Source: Rhodococcus sp. OK302 (GTDB lineage Bacteria; Actinomycetota; Actinomycetes; Mycobacteriales; Mycobacteriaceae). Taken from it: a stretch of 64,000 nt of DNA. Each line of letters starts with the position of its first letter. Position 1 is the stretch's first letter. The stretch covers positions 917,001 to 981,000 of the forward strand of contig NZ_NPJZ01000001.1 of the NCBI RefSeq assembly GCF_002245895.1, given 5' to 3'. The translations under genes were made by a program, and so were the position numbers. The notes beneath the pieces are model-generated. The model had not been told where the DNA came from and did not search any database. It was given only the letters and a program-made list of their open reading frames with translations. This document shows, in pieces, positions 19,501 to 28,200 of this stretch.

Positions 19501-20989
19501 TAGCCAGCACATTCGTCAGATCATCGGTGATCGTCACCGACGTTAAATCCGTCAAACCGGTATTGGTACCAGTCACCGTGTACTCGATCGTGTCCCCGGA
19601 CTGAACCGACGAACCCGAAGGCGGTACAGCAGTTTTCGCGATAAGGAAAGCAGGAACCGGCGTGTTTTTGACGCTGCAGTTGACGTTATCGCCGATCGCG
19701 ATCGGAACCTGAACAACTGTCCCTGTCGACGTCGTCGCAGTTCCACCGTTGACGATGCAGGACCACGTCGACAGATAGTCCGCTTGATTCGTTGCTGTGT
19801 CGGTGGGCTTCTCCCAGAACGTAATCGTATTGGACAAATTCACGTCGGAAAGCAGATACCGCCAACCGGTAGATGCAGTGGTGTCTGATGTACCAGTCTT
19901 GACACTCGAGATGATGCTTCCTGCAGCACTTGCCGCATCGGCGTACCGGCCGTCGCTCACGCCAACAGTGAAGTCATCATTGGGATTGACGCGGGTGAGG
20001 TCCTTATCAACCTTGACCTTGGAGAACACAATGCCGAAAGCCAAGCCCTGACTAGAAGTCTTGGCTTTGGTGTTGCCGAATGTTGCCTCGAAGGTGGTGG
20101 GAGCTGTCGCACCGACAACAAGGGCACCTGGCCATTTCGTGACCGCCCCTGGCTTGTAGGAATCGCATCGGACGTAGGTAGCGGGCATCGGTGTCAGTCC
20201 GCCGTCACACGCCTGAACCGACAAACCGCCCTGATTGGTCAGCCCCATTGTGCGATCGATCTGACGAAGAGGCTCATTCGATTGGAAGCTGAGGAACTCG
20301 AGGTCAGTCGCGTTATACGGATCCGTCGACTCGGCATCGGCTGCTACCAACCCGTAGTTGTTAACGGGGCCATTTGGACCGGTCATCACGATGTCCGTCA
20401 TCGAGATGGTTCCACCCGACTGTGTCGCGTCGTCCGCCAAGTCGAGTTCGGCAGGTGTTTGGTAAAGCGCCGGCATGATCGGGGCGGGGATCCCCCGGTA
20501 AGCAACTTGGCCCAGAGCTGAGCCGTACCATGTGGGAAGCGCCGATGCGACGACGCCTTGGTGCGGCAATCCACCGGCTGTGTTGTCGATCGAATTGAGC
20601 AGCTTCGCGTTGAAGCTGATCTTGTATGTCGGCGTCAGTTGGATCGTCATCTGTTGACCATCGACAGACGTTGCCTGCCCCTGATCGAACGACGACATGT
20701 CGATCCAGCAGATGTTCTGCGCAAAATTGCCGTTGTCCGGCTCGGACGACGCGAACCCACAGCCCGTCGGAGGCTGCTCGTCCGGAAGGACCTCAGCGCG
20801 AGCCGGCGCCTTGGCCTGAACCGGACCTCCCTGAGCGAGGAGTGGCTGCGCTGACGCAACCACTGCCGTCGCGCCGGAGATGCCCAAGATCATCGCGATG
20901 ATGGTCCACACCACCGTCCACGCCCGCGTCCAGGGCGGCAGCCCTGCAGTGAATATGGCCGACCTTGTTTGCGATGAGTCGTTAGGCAT
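13547..20989 (-). CDS. Giant DUF11-repeat cell-surface protein 1 (2480 aa)
   Basis: Exported, membrane-anchored surface protein. A long signal with hydrophobic core WTVVWTIIAMILGISGATAVVA is followed by a non-repetitive domain (about 70-330; PPTGCGFASSEPDNG, NICWIDMSSF). A linker domain with a Cys pair leads to about twelve DUF11/TIGR01451-type beta-sandwich repeats (about 450-2180), each beginning like LTVVKTADPASGSQVLPGQD; the central eight are nearly identical. The C-terminal stalk is low complexity (Thr runs, TSTSD repeats, Ala/Glu segment, GQP repeats), then one TM helix (LLVAGGLVLMLGLGTGIVLL) and a charged RKRREEGED tail. No LPXTG sorting motif is seen, so anchoring is probably by the helix. 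GGGAG precedes the ATG at 20989. The likely role is as an adhesin or cell-wall fibril; this is inferred from architecture only. Confidence 0.88.
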   Translation of the reverse strand: MPNDSSQTRSAIFTAGLPPWTRAWTVVWTIIAMILGISGATAVVASAQPLLAQGGPVQAKAPARAEVLPDEQPPTGCGFASSEPDNGNFAQNICWIDMSSFDQGQATSVDGQQMTIQLTPTYKISFNAKLLNSIDNTAGGLPHQGVVASALPTWYGSALGQVAYRGIPAPIMPALYQTPAELDLADDATQSGGTISMTDIVMTGPNGPVNNYGLVAADAESTDPYNATDLEFLSFQSNEPLRQIDRTMGLTNQGGLSVQACDGGLTPMPATYVRCDSYKPGAVTKWPGALVVGATAPTTFEATFGNTKAKTSSQGLAFGIVFSKVKVDKDLTRVNPNDDFTVGVSDGRYADAASAAGSIISSVKTGTSDTTASTGWRYLLSDVNLSNTITFWEKPTDTATNQADYLSTWSCIVNGGTATTSTGTVVQVPIAIGDNVNCSVKNTPVPAFLIAKTAVPPSGSSVQSGDTIEYTVTGTNTGLTDLTSVTITDDLTNVLANAAGGVLAGPVVAKVDNVVVPGTQSFAGNILTWTAMNLLPAGKSVVLTYSIKVKTGIAVGTVINNKAKGKATPPTGPPITTPEVSTNHTIRGFTVAKSAVPLSGSSVQSGDTIEYTVTGTNTGLTDLTSVTITDDLTNVLANAAGGALAGPVTAKVDNAVVPGTQTLVNKRLTWTATNPLPAGKSVVLTYEITVSDYIADGTVINNRAFGVATPPTGPPIVTPEVSTQHFTSIIAVTKTSNPNKLTQVKAGDTITYTLTFTNTGSGVGQVSFFDDLRGLIDDATFNNNLAPQPNLVATPYAVGTPPVVNGFTVTGSLGANETRTVTYTATVKSDVDRAAAGADNYVVNNVIPGSIPPVTELTPQSCIRPLEPGVGAVPLVCTTHPVVSPNLTVVKTANPVSGSQVLPGQDVTYTLTFTNTGTGTAAVDYTDFLSRVLDDAQIKTAPVSSNGSLIADPIAGGKFRVHGTVTGNVPVTVTYVVTVNAKDVVPAGDGQLDNFVVKQDPTTPTVPPVEPPIDTPCDAASTLCTTHPVGDPNLTVVKTADPASGGQVLPGQDVTYTLTFTNTGTGSAAVDYTDFLSRVLDDAVVKTGPVSSNGSLIADPIAGGKFRVHGTVTGNVPVTVTYTVTVNAASVVPAGDGHLDNFVVKQDPTTPTVPPTEPPIDTPCDAASTLCTTHPVGDPNLTVVKTADPASGSQVLPGHDVTYTLTFTNTGTGSAAVDYTDFLSRVLDDAVVKTGPVSSNGSLIADPIAGGKFRVHGNVVAGTPVSVTYVVTVNAKDFTPKGDGQLLNFVVKQDPTTPTVPPTEPPIDTPCDPASTLCTTHPVGDPNLTVVKTADPASGSQVLPGQDVTYTLTFTNTGTGSAAVDYTDFLARVLDDAVVKTGPVSSNGSLIADPIAGGKFRVHGNVVAGTPVSVTYVVTVNAKDFTPKGDGQLLNFVVKQDPTTPTVPPTEPPIDTPCDAASTLCTTHPVGDPNLTVVKTADPASGSQVLPGQDVTYTLTFTNTGTGSAAVDYTDFLSRVLDDATVKTQPVSSNGSLIADPIAGGKFRVHGTVGATAVTVTYVVTVNAASVVPAGDGHLDNFVVKQDPTTPTVPPVEPPIDTPCDAASTLCTTHPVGDPNLTVVKTADPASGSQVLPGQDVTYTLTFTNTGTGTAAVDYTDFLARVLDDATVKDQPSVIGTGLTASPISAGSFRVTGNVVAGTPVSVTYTVTVNAASVVPAGDHVLDNFVVAGTPTVPPVEPPIDTPCDAASTLCTTHPVGDPNLTVVKTADPASGSQVLPGQDVTYTLTFTNTGTGSAAVDYTDFLARVLDDATVKTQPVSSNGSLIADPIAGGKFRVHGNVVAGTPVSVTYVVTVNAKDFTPKGDGQLLNFVVKQDPTTPTVPPTEPPIDTPCDAASTLCTTHPVGDPNLTVVKTADPASGSQVLPGQDVTYTLTFTNTGTGTAAVDYTDFLSRVLDDAQIKTAPVSSNGSLIADPIAGGKFRVHGTVTGNVPVTVTYVVTVNAKDVVPAGDGQLDNFVVAGTPTVPPVEPPIDTPCDAASTLCTTHPVVGSPAIEVSKSSVPATTASVKAGDEIKYTLTFKNVGNADGQIDFFDDLTDVLDDATMLIQPKTEDSTLVVSAIDNKKFTVTGTLADGATATVTYTVKVKVKAIGDAGNGKLRNYLVVGGETPPTECAPGTALCTEHPVVPTTDPCVTPTVTRGAGAVTTTRPSTTPKTTTTTSAKATTTTTSTTTTTSSTPSVEKENGLVEGESDSEVSTSTSDTSTSDTSTSDTSTSDTSTSDTSTSDTSTSETSVTSTSDEEAAAAQAAAESEAAESEAARAAAEESEALEAAASEKVVDPCVTETTTPPTSPVTTIVIPPIIIVPPIVIPPIVIPPVPGQPGQPGQPGQPGQPGQPGQPGQPGNPSNPSNPGNPGQPGQPKATTAPPKGGSINSGGGAGESGVDSTLLVAGGLVLMLGLGTGIVLLMRKRREEGED
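13720..13848 (-). repeat. 9-bp tandem repeats encoding Gly-Gln-Pro/Asn-Pro stalk
   Basis: Multiple copies of a 9-bp unit (CTGGCCTGG and variants on the plus strand) encode a collagen-like GQPGQP and GNPSNP segment just before the C-terminal membrane helix of giant protein 1. In the paralogue this segment is reduced to two short GQP-type pieces, so copy number has changed since duplication. Confidence 0.85.
14106..14210 (-). repeat. 15-bp tandem repeat (seven units) encoding TSTSD
   Basis: TCCGATGTCGACGTG repeats seven times with period 15, the last unit degenerate. It encodes a Ser/Thr/Asp-rich stretch of the stalk of giant protein 1. Near-perfect identity makes it prone to slippage, changing stalk length in whole pentapeptides without breaking the frame. 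Confidence 0.9.
14835..18345 (-). repeat. Eight near-identical ~441-bp DUF11 units
   Basis: Inside giant gene 1, eight consecutive units of 441 bp (147 codons; some 9 bp shorter where KQDPTTP is replaced by AGTP) share long identical blocks. For example, the segments starting at 16713 and 17154 are identical over about 140 bp. Variation is confined to a few cassettes (VSSNGSLIADPIAGGKF versus VIGTGLTASPISAGSF; TGNVPVTV versus VAGTPVSV). This mosaic pattern is what recombination between units would give. Confidence 0.9.
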
Positions 20990-21890
20990 TGTGCGCTCCC
21001 AAGGGTGTGCCCGATCGAAGTTCAGGGAACTGCGATTCGAGACGAGGCAAAGCGTGAACCCGGGCTTCGGGAGTCAAACCGGGCCTGAACACCGGTGTGA
21101 AGCCGATCGGCCTTGAAGTTGCCGGTCCAAACATGCAGGGCTCCTGTTCAGGTAACACGACATACGCGTTGGAAGAGCCGTCCCATGAAGGACTTCCGCT
21201 CTCGGCACCCCGCCAACTGAGAGCAATCTTCCCGTTAATTCGATTAAGATAACAGATAACAGACAACTCGCCCAGTTAAATGGGCCAAAACAGACTGATT
21301 CCAGTTTTCTTGTGCGTATTGGACACATTGGGTCGGGGAGCGTCGTCCGAACGGACAGACCGCAACCGTCCCAGCCATCCGGTTCCATTCGAATGAGCTG
21401 GAACCCCTCCGGCACGCCGTCGAGCGCGTTCAACACGCGCATCGTCCACGACAGTTGAATCAATCAAAATTTCGATAGTGCCTGCTCAACAAACCACGAA
21501 GCATACGCATTGGCACCAGAAACGCGACCTTGATCTTCAAGCCCACTTCTACAGTTTCGCAAGAACAGAGCAAATCAGTCATTGGCACGCACTGTTTCGA
21601 CCCTCGCGACGGAAGCGCCGGAGGCGGAAAATCATGCAAATCAGTCCTCGAACCGATCAAAGGAGGTTGCAAACGGTCCGGACGAACGGTCCGGTATGTC
21701 TGATTGATCGCATATCAAACCGACACAAGCACAAAGACAGTTACCGCCATGTAATTCGCCGAATCAGTCAGATTTTCGCCGAAATTACAGCTGCCGTTCA
21801 GCTAATCCATTGTTAGCTGTCGGAATGCTTCCAGGCCAATCAGTCGGGAGCTGGCCGTGTGGCACTAGATGCTTCCCACTCTCACAACGA
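20990..21890. other. Non-coding stretch: upstream region of giant gene 1 plus unassigned DNA
   Basis: About 900 bp with no credible gene. The part next to giant gene 1 contains blocks shared with the upstream region of giant gene 2: GAGAGCAATCTTC (21219-21231), a near-palindrome TTAATTCGATTAA (21235-21247) and AGATAACAGATAACAGAC (21247-21264). The promoter is therefore probably near 21.2 kb, giving a long (about 250-nt) 5' leader. From about 21.3 to 21.89 kb I see nothing recognisable; base composition is lower in GC than the flanking genes. Confidence 0.6.
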
Positions 21891-22134
21891 ACTACGGATT
21901 CACGTAATTCAACGATTCCGTGGCCTTCACCATCGCGAACTCATACCCCGACCTGAAACCAGTCGATCCCCACACCGTTCACGCACTGCCGCTACGAAAC
22001 ATACTGTCCACATGGAGCATTCGTCCCTCGTGGAAGATCCGCCGCTGCGAGCCCCGGAGCCGCTAAAACGATTACCGCAGCCATCACGATCGGCGTGAAC
22101 TTGCTCGTGTCCTGACAATCCGTCGCTCAGCCAT
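21891..22134 (-). pseudogene. Decayed N-terminal fragment of a GH25 lysozyme gene
   Basis: The minus strand from the ATG at 22134 aligns with the start of the intact lysozyme gene (13392 downward) through about codon 77. ATGGCTGAGCGACGGATT corresponds to ATGGCCAAGCGACGGATC, followed by the same AAGTTCAC and CCGATC blocks and, at the far end, the TACGGATTCACGTA/ATTCAACGA block encoding NYVNPY. A one-base deletion near codon 9 and later indels destroy the frame, and everything after about codon 77 is missing. It is a relic of a segmental duplication that copied the lysozyme together with the giant gene. Confidence 0.85.
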
Positions 22135-22228
22135 ACATCGAAAGCGTGGTGGATTGGTCTGCATTGCCGTCTACACAGGAACGCTCATGCGTTGGTCCAA
22201 CGCTAGAAAATTTCCTCCGGAAATGACT

Positions 22229-22265
22229 GTGGGGCAAGTCGCCTACGAACTGCGACCTGCCCCAC
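22229..22265 (-). terminator. Hairpin downstream of giant gene 2
   Basis: GTGGGGCAAGTCG (22229-22241) and CGACCTGCCCCAC (22253-22265) form a 13-bp stem with one mismatch. It lies 27 nt past the stop of giant gene 2 and is a copy of the hairpin at 13483, including the flanking AAATGACTG and CATCTACATCAGACCCTCAT. Confidence 0.7.
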
Positions 22266-22292
22266 ATCATCTACATCAGACCCTCATAAGGA

Positions 22293-25200
22293 TCAGTCCT
22301 CGCCCTCCTCACGACGCTTGCGCATCAGGAGAACAATTCCGGTACCCAGTCCCAACATCAGAACCAGTCCACCAGCAACCAGCAAGGTGGTATCAACGCC
22401 ACTCTCACCAGCGCCACCACCGGAGTTGATCGTTCCACCCTTGGGCGGCGCGGTCGTCGGCTTCGGCTGACCCGGATTGCCCGGGTTAACCGTTGTCGGG
22501 TTCGGCTGACCCGGAACAGTCGGAACAACGACAACCGGCGGAACAACAACCGGCGGAACAATGACGATCGGCGGAACAATGATCGTCGGCGTAACCGGAA
22601 CCGTCGTCGTAACCGGCGGGACCGTCGTCGTCGGATCCGTCGTGACCGGCGGCGTGGTTGTCGTCGGGATGCACGGATCCACAGTTACCTCGGGGGTAGT
22701 TGTTGCCTCCGTGGTGGTCTCCACCGTGGTGCTGGTGGATTCAGTTGTCTCCGTGGACGTTGCGTCCGTGGAGGTTTCCGACGTCGTCGGTGTAGCGGAC
22801 GTGGTGGTCGTCGACGAAGACACCGCAGAGGTGGTCGTCGGGGCCACACACGGTTCGGTCGTTACCGGCGGAGTCGTGGTGGTCGTCGGCGGCACCGTAG
22901 TGGTGGTCGTCGGCGGATCCACCGGATGCTCGGTGCACAGAGCGTCACCCGGCTTGCACTCGGTCGGCGGGTTTTCGCCACCAACCACCAGGTAGTTAGT
23001 CAGAACACCGGGGTTGATTCCGGGGCCCGTCTCCGTACCGATCGCAGGGTTGACCTTGACGGTGTACGTCACCGTCGCGGTTGCGCCTGCTGCCAATTCA
23101 CCGGTGACAGTGAACTTGTTTTCCGTGATCGGGGAAACCACCAGGGTGGAATCCGCGGTCTTCGGAGCATCCTTGATTGCCGCGTCATCGAGGACATCAG
23201 TCAGATCGTCGAAGAAATCGATCTGGCCTGCTGCCGTGCCCACATTCTTGAAGGTGAGCGTGTACTTGATCTCGTCGCCGGCCTTGACATGCGTCGTGGT
23301 GGCCGGGTCGGAGGACTTCAGTACCTCGATAGCGGGTGTACCGACAACCGGGTGTTCGGTGCACAGAGCATCGCCGGCGACACACGGAGTCGTGGTCGGA
23401 GGCTCGGTCGGCGGCACCTCGGGTGTGGTCGGATCCTGCTTGACCACGAAGTTGTCGAGCTTGTTGTCACCAGCGGGAACGAAGTCCGCGGCATTGACCT
23501 TCACCGAATAGGTGACGGTCACCGTTGCGCCCGCAGCGAGATCGCCGTGGACACGGAACTGCTTGTTCACGATCTGATCAGCGGTCAACGCGGCATCGGA
23601 AGAGGCCGGCTGATCGGAGACCAGAGTTGCATCATCGAGAACGCGTGAGAGGAAGTCGGTGTAATCGACTACCGCAGAAGCGGTTCCGGTGTTGCGGAAG
23701 GTGAGCGTGTAGTCGATGTTCTGACCCGCGGTCACAGTTGTTCCGGTCGCCGGGTTCGCGGTCTTGACGACCTCGAGGTTCGGGGAAACAACCGGGTGTT
23801 CGGTGCACAGAGCATCGCCGGCGACACACGGAGTCGTGGTCGGAGGCTCGGTCGGCGGCACCTCGGGTGTGGTCGGATCCTGCTTGACCACGAAGTTGTC
23901 GAGCTTGTTGTCACCAGCGGGAACGAAGTCCGCGGCATTGACCTTCACCGAATAGGTGACGGTCACCGTTGCGCCCGCAGCGAGATCGCCGTGGACACGG
24001 AACTGCTTGTTCACGATCTGATCAGCGGTCAACGCGGCATCGGAAGAGGCCGGCTGATCGGAGACCAGAGTTGCATCATCGAGAACGCGTGAGAGGAAGT
24101 CGGTGTAATCGACTACCGCAGAAGCGGTTCCGGTGTTGCGGAAGGTGAGCGTGTAGTCGATGTTCTGACCCGCGGTCACAGTTGTTCCGGTCGCCGGGTT
24201 CGCGGTCTTGACGACCTCGAGGTTCGGGGAAACAACCGGGTTCTCCGTGCAGATCTGAGTTGCCGGATCACAGGTGACCGGAGGATCAACCGGAGGAGTA
24301 GTCCCCGGAATCACCACGTTGAGCACCTTGCTGTCGCCACGTGCGCCGTCAGCATTGACCGTCGCCGTGTACGTGACCGTGCGGCTGTCGCCGGCCTTGA
24401 TCGGACCCGAAACCGTGAAGCCGTCCAACGCTGCATTCGCAGTCGCCGTCAGGTCAGGCTGAGCCACCAGATCATTGTTGAAGACCGCATCGTCGACCAG
24501 ACCACGCAGATCATCGAAGTACGAGACGACACCGTCACCGGTTCCGTTGTTCGTGAACTTCAACGTGTACGTAATCGTGTTGCCGGCAACGACACTGGTA
24601 CCGGAAGCCGGGTTCGAGATCTTCTCGACCTTGATGTCCGGGGCCACCACCGGGTGAGTGGTCTCCACCGGAGGCGTCGTGATCGGAGTTACGGTGCCCG
24701 GAGGCGTCGCCGAACCCGTCACCGAGTTGTTCAAGATGGTGCCACCGGCAACATCCGCATTGACCTTCACCGCGTAGGTGAGAACAACACTCTTACCTGC
24801 CGGCACCGCACCGGACCACGTCAACGTGGTACCCGTCAGTGTCGGAACAGCCTGCGCCGCACCGTCGATCGTCGCCGACAAAGCGCCATCGATAACAGCA
24901 TTGTTGAGGACCTTCGACAGATCATCGGTCAGGACCATCGGATCCAACACGGTGTTACCGGTATTGGAACCGGTGACCGTGTAGGTGATGGTGTCGCCGG
25001 CCTTGACCGTCGAACCCGAAACGGGTGCAGCGGTCTTGGTGACTGCGAAACCGGGTGCAGCCGTCACCGGATGCTCGGTCTCCACCGGAGGCGTCGTGAT
25101 CGGAGTTACGGTGCCCGGAGGCGTCGCCGAACCCGTCACCGAGTTGTTCAAGATGGTGCCACCGGCAACATCCGCATTGACCTTCACCGCGTAGGTGAGA

Positions 25201-28200
25201 ACAACACTCTTACCTGCCGGCACCGCACCGGACCACGTCAACGTGGTACCCGTCAGTGTCGGAACAGCCTGCGTCGCACCGTCGATCGTCGCCGACAAAG
25301 CACCTTCGATCAGGGCATTGTTGAGGACCTTCGACAGATCATCGGTCAGGACCATCGGATCCAACACGGTGTTACCGGTATTGGAACCGGTGACCGTGTA
25401 GGTGATGGTGTCGCCGGCCTTGACCGTCGAACCCGAAACGGGTGCAGCGGTCTTGGTGACTGCGAAACCGGGTGCAGCCGTCACCGGATGCTCGGTCTCC
25501 ACCGGAGGCGTCGTGATCGGAGTTACGGTGCCCGGAGGCGTCGCCGAACCCGTCACCGAGTTGTTCAAGATGGTGCCACCGGCAACATCCGCATTGACCT
25601 TCACCGCGTAGGTGAGAACAACACTCTTACCTGCCGGCACCGCACCGGACCACGTCAACGTGGTACCCGTCAGTGTCGGAACAGCCTGCGTCGCACCGTC
25701 GATCGTCGCCGACAAAGCACCTTCGATCAGGGCGTTGCTCAGGACCTTCGACAGATCATCGGTCAGGACCATCGGATCCAACACGGTGTTACCGGTATTG
25801 GAACCGGTGACCGTGTAGGTGATGGTGTCGCCGGCCTTGACCGTCGAACCCGAAACGGGTGCAGCGGTCTTGGTGACTGCGAAACCGGGTGCAGCCGTCA
25901 CCGGATGCTCGGTCTCCACCGGAGGCGTCGTGATCGGAGTTACGGTGCCCGGAGGCGTCGCCGAACCCGTCACCGAGTTGTTCAAGATGGTGCCACCGGC
26001 AACATCCGCATTGACCTTCACCGCGTAGGTGAGAACAACACTCTTACCTGCCGGCACCGCACCGGACCACGTCAACGTGGTACCCGTCAGTGTCGGAACA
26101 GCCTGCGTCGCACCGTCGATCGTCGCCGACAAAGCACCTTCGATCAGGGCGTTGCTCAGGACCTTCGACAGATCATCGGTCAGGACCATCGGATCCAACA
26201 CGGTGTTACCGGTATTGGAACCGGTGACCGTGTAGGTGATGGTGTCGCCGGCCTTGACCGTCGAACCCGAAACGGGTGCAGCGGTCTTGGTGACTGCGAA
26301 ACCGGGTGCAGCCGTCACCGGATGCTCGGTCTCCACAGCGGGAGGAGTGATCTCCGGACCCGTCGGAGGCTTCGCGATACCCGTGACATGGTTCTTCAGA
26401 ACCGTGCCACCCGCAACACCGGCATCGACCTTCGCCGCGTAGGTGAGAACAACCGACTTACTCGCCGGCAGAACACCCGTCCACGTCAACGTATTGCCGT
26501 TGACAACGGGAGCTGTCGCAGGCTGACCGTCGATGGTCGCCGTCGGCACACCCTGCAACTTCGAGTGCAACAGAACAGCAGTGAGATCATCGGTGATCGT
26601 CACCGGATCCAACGCGGTGTTACCGGCATTGGAACCGGTGACCGTGTAAGTGATGGTGTCGTTGCCGTTGACGGAGGTAGTCGTCGGCGGCACAGCGGAC
26701 TTCGTGATCGTGAAACCGGGAACCGAGTGGTTTGTCTCCACAGCCGGGGGAGTGATCGCCGGACCTGTCGGAGGCTTCGCCGTACCGGCTACCTTGTTGT
26801 TCAGAACGGTGCCTGCAGCGACGCCGTCCTTGATCTTCACCTTGTAGGTGAGAACAACCGACTTGCCGGCCTCGAGCACACCCGTCCACGTCAACGTGGT
26901 GCCGCTCAGTGTCGGAGCAGCCGCAGGCGCACCGTCGATCGTCGCCGTCATCGGGCCGTCGATCGCAGCATTGTTGAGAACGGCAGACAGATCATCAGTG
27001 ATCGTCGCCGGATCGAGCGTCGTCTTACCGGTATTGGCGCCGGTCACGGTGTAGGTGATCGACTCGCCGGCCTGAACCGTCGAACCAGAAACCGGATTGG
27101 CGGTCTTCGCCAGAGTGAATCCGGGAACCGAATGGTTCGTCTCCACCGTCGGGGGAGTGATCTCCGGACCGATCGGAGGCTTGGCAGTACCGGTTACCTT
27201 GTTGTTCAGTACGGTGCCGGCAGCGACGCCGTCGTTGACCATCACCTTGTAGGTGAGAACAACCGACTGACCAACGGCCAAATCACCCGACCACGTCAGC
27301 GTGTTATTGGCGACCGTAGGGGTCGAACCAACGCTGGAAGTCAGGGAGTTCGCCACGATGGCGGAATTGTTGAGAACTGCCGACAGATCATCAGTGATCG
27401 TGGCCGGAGTCAATGCGGTTTTACCGGTATTCGTTCCGGTGACCGTGTACGTGATCGACTCGCCGGCCTGAACCGTCGAACCAGAAGCCGGATCGGCAGT
27501 CTTCGTCAGCTCGAAAGCCGGAATCGGATGCGTCGTACAGAGATTGGTGCTGGGATCACAAGTCGTCGGAGGAGCTGTGGTCCCCGGCGCCAAGTAGTTG
27601 TTGAGGACCTTGTCCCCGAGAGTCTTGACCGTTGCGGTGTATGTGACCGTTCCGGTCGTGTTAGCAGCGAGTGTGCCGCCGATCTTGATCGTCTGCCCGA
27701 TCGGCGTAGCCGTGAGGCCGTTTGTTGCCTGAACCCCGGTGATGTCCGCGTTGTCCATCACATCAGCCAAGTAATCGGTGTAGTCGATTGCCGCGTCAGC
27801 TGCGCCGGGATTCTCGAAATTCAAAGTGTAAGTGACTACGTCACCAATATTGACGAGATCGCCACTAGGTGGTGAAGACGATTTCTTTACCAAAACCGGA
27901 GTATTGATGACCTTGCAGAAGATGTTGTCGCCCGGTGCGAGTTCCGCCTGTGCAACGCCGCCTACTTGGATAGGCGTCGCCACACCATTTACCTCGCACT
28001 GCCAAGAGGTCGCGTAGTTCGCAGTCTTGGTTGCAGAGGTTGTGGGCTTCTCCCAGAACGTGACCGGCGTAGGCGACACGTCGGCGAGCAGCGTCCGCCA
28101 ACCGGTAGATGCTGTGGTGTCCGTAGCGCCGGTATTGGTGCTCTTCAATTCGCTTGCAGCCGCATCAGCGGCGTTGGCGAAGGTACCGGTGCTCATTCCG

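Noticed and set aside
21927..22118. Small minus-strand open frame (63 codons) beside giant gene 2
   Set aside because: It is an out-of-frame reading of the lysozyme pseudogene, with no resemblance to any protein and no ribosome-binding site.
24654..27875. A 1073-codon open frame on the plus strand
   Set aside because: Same artefact, antisense to the 417-bp repeats of giant gene 2; Arg-rich and without domain motifs.
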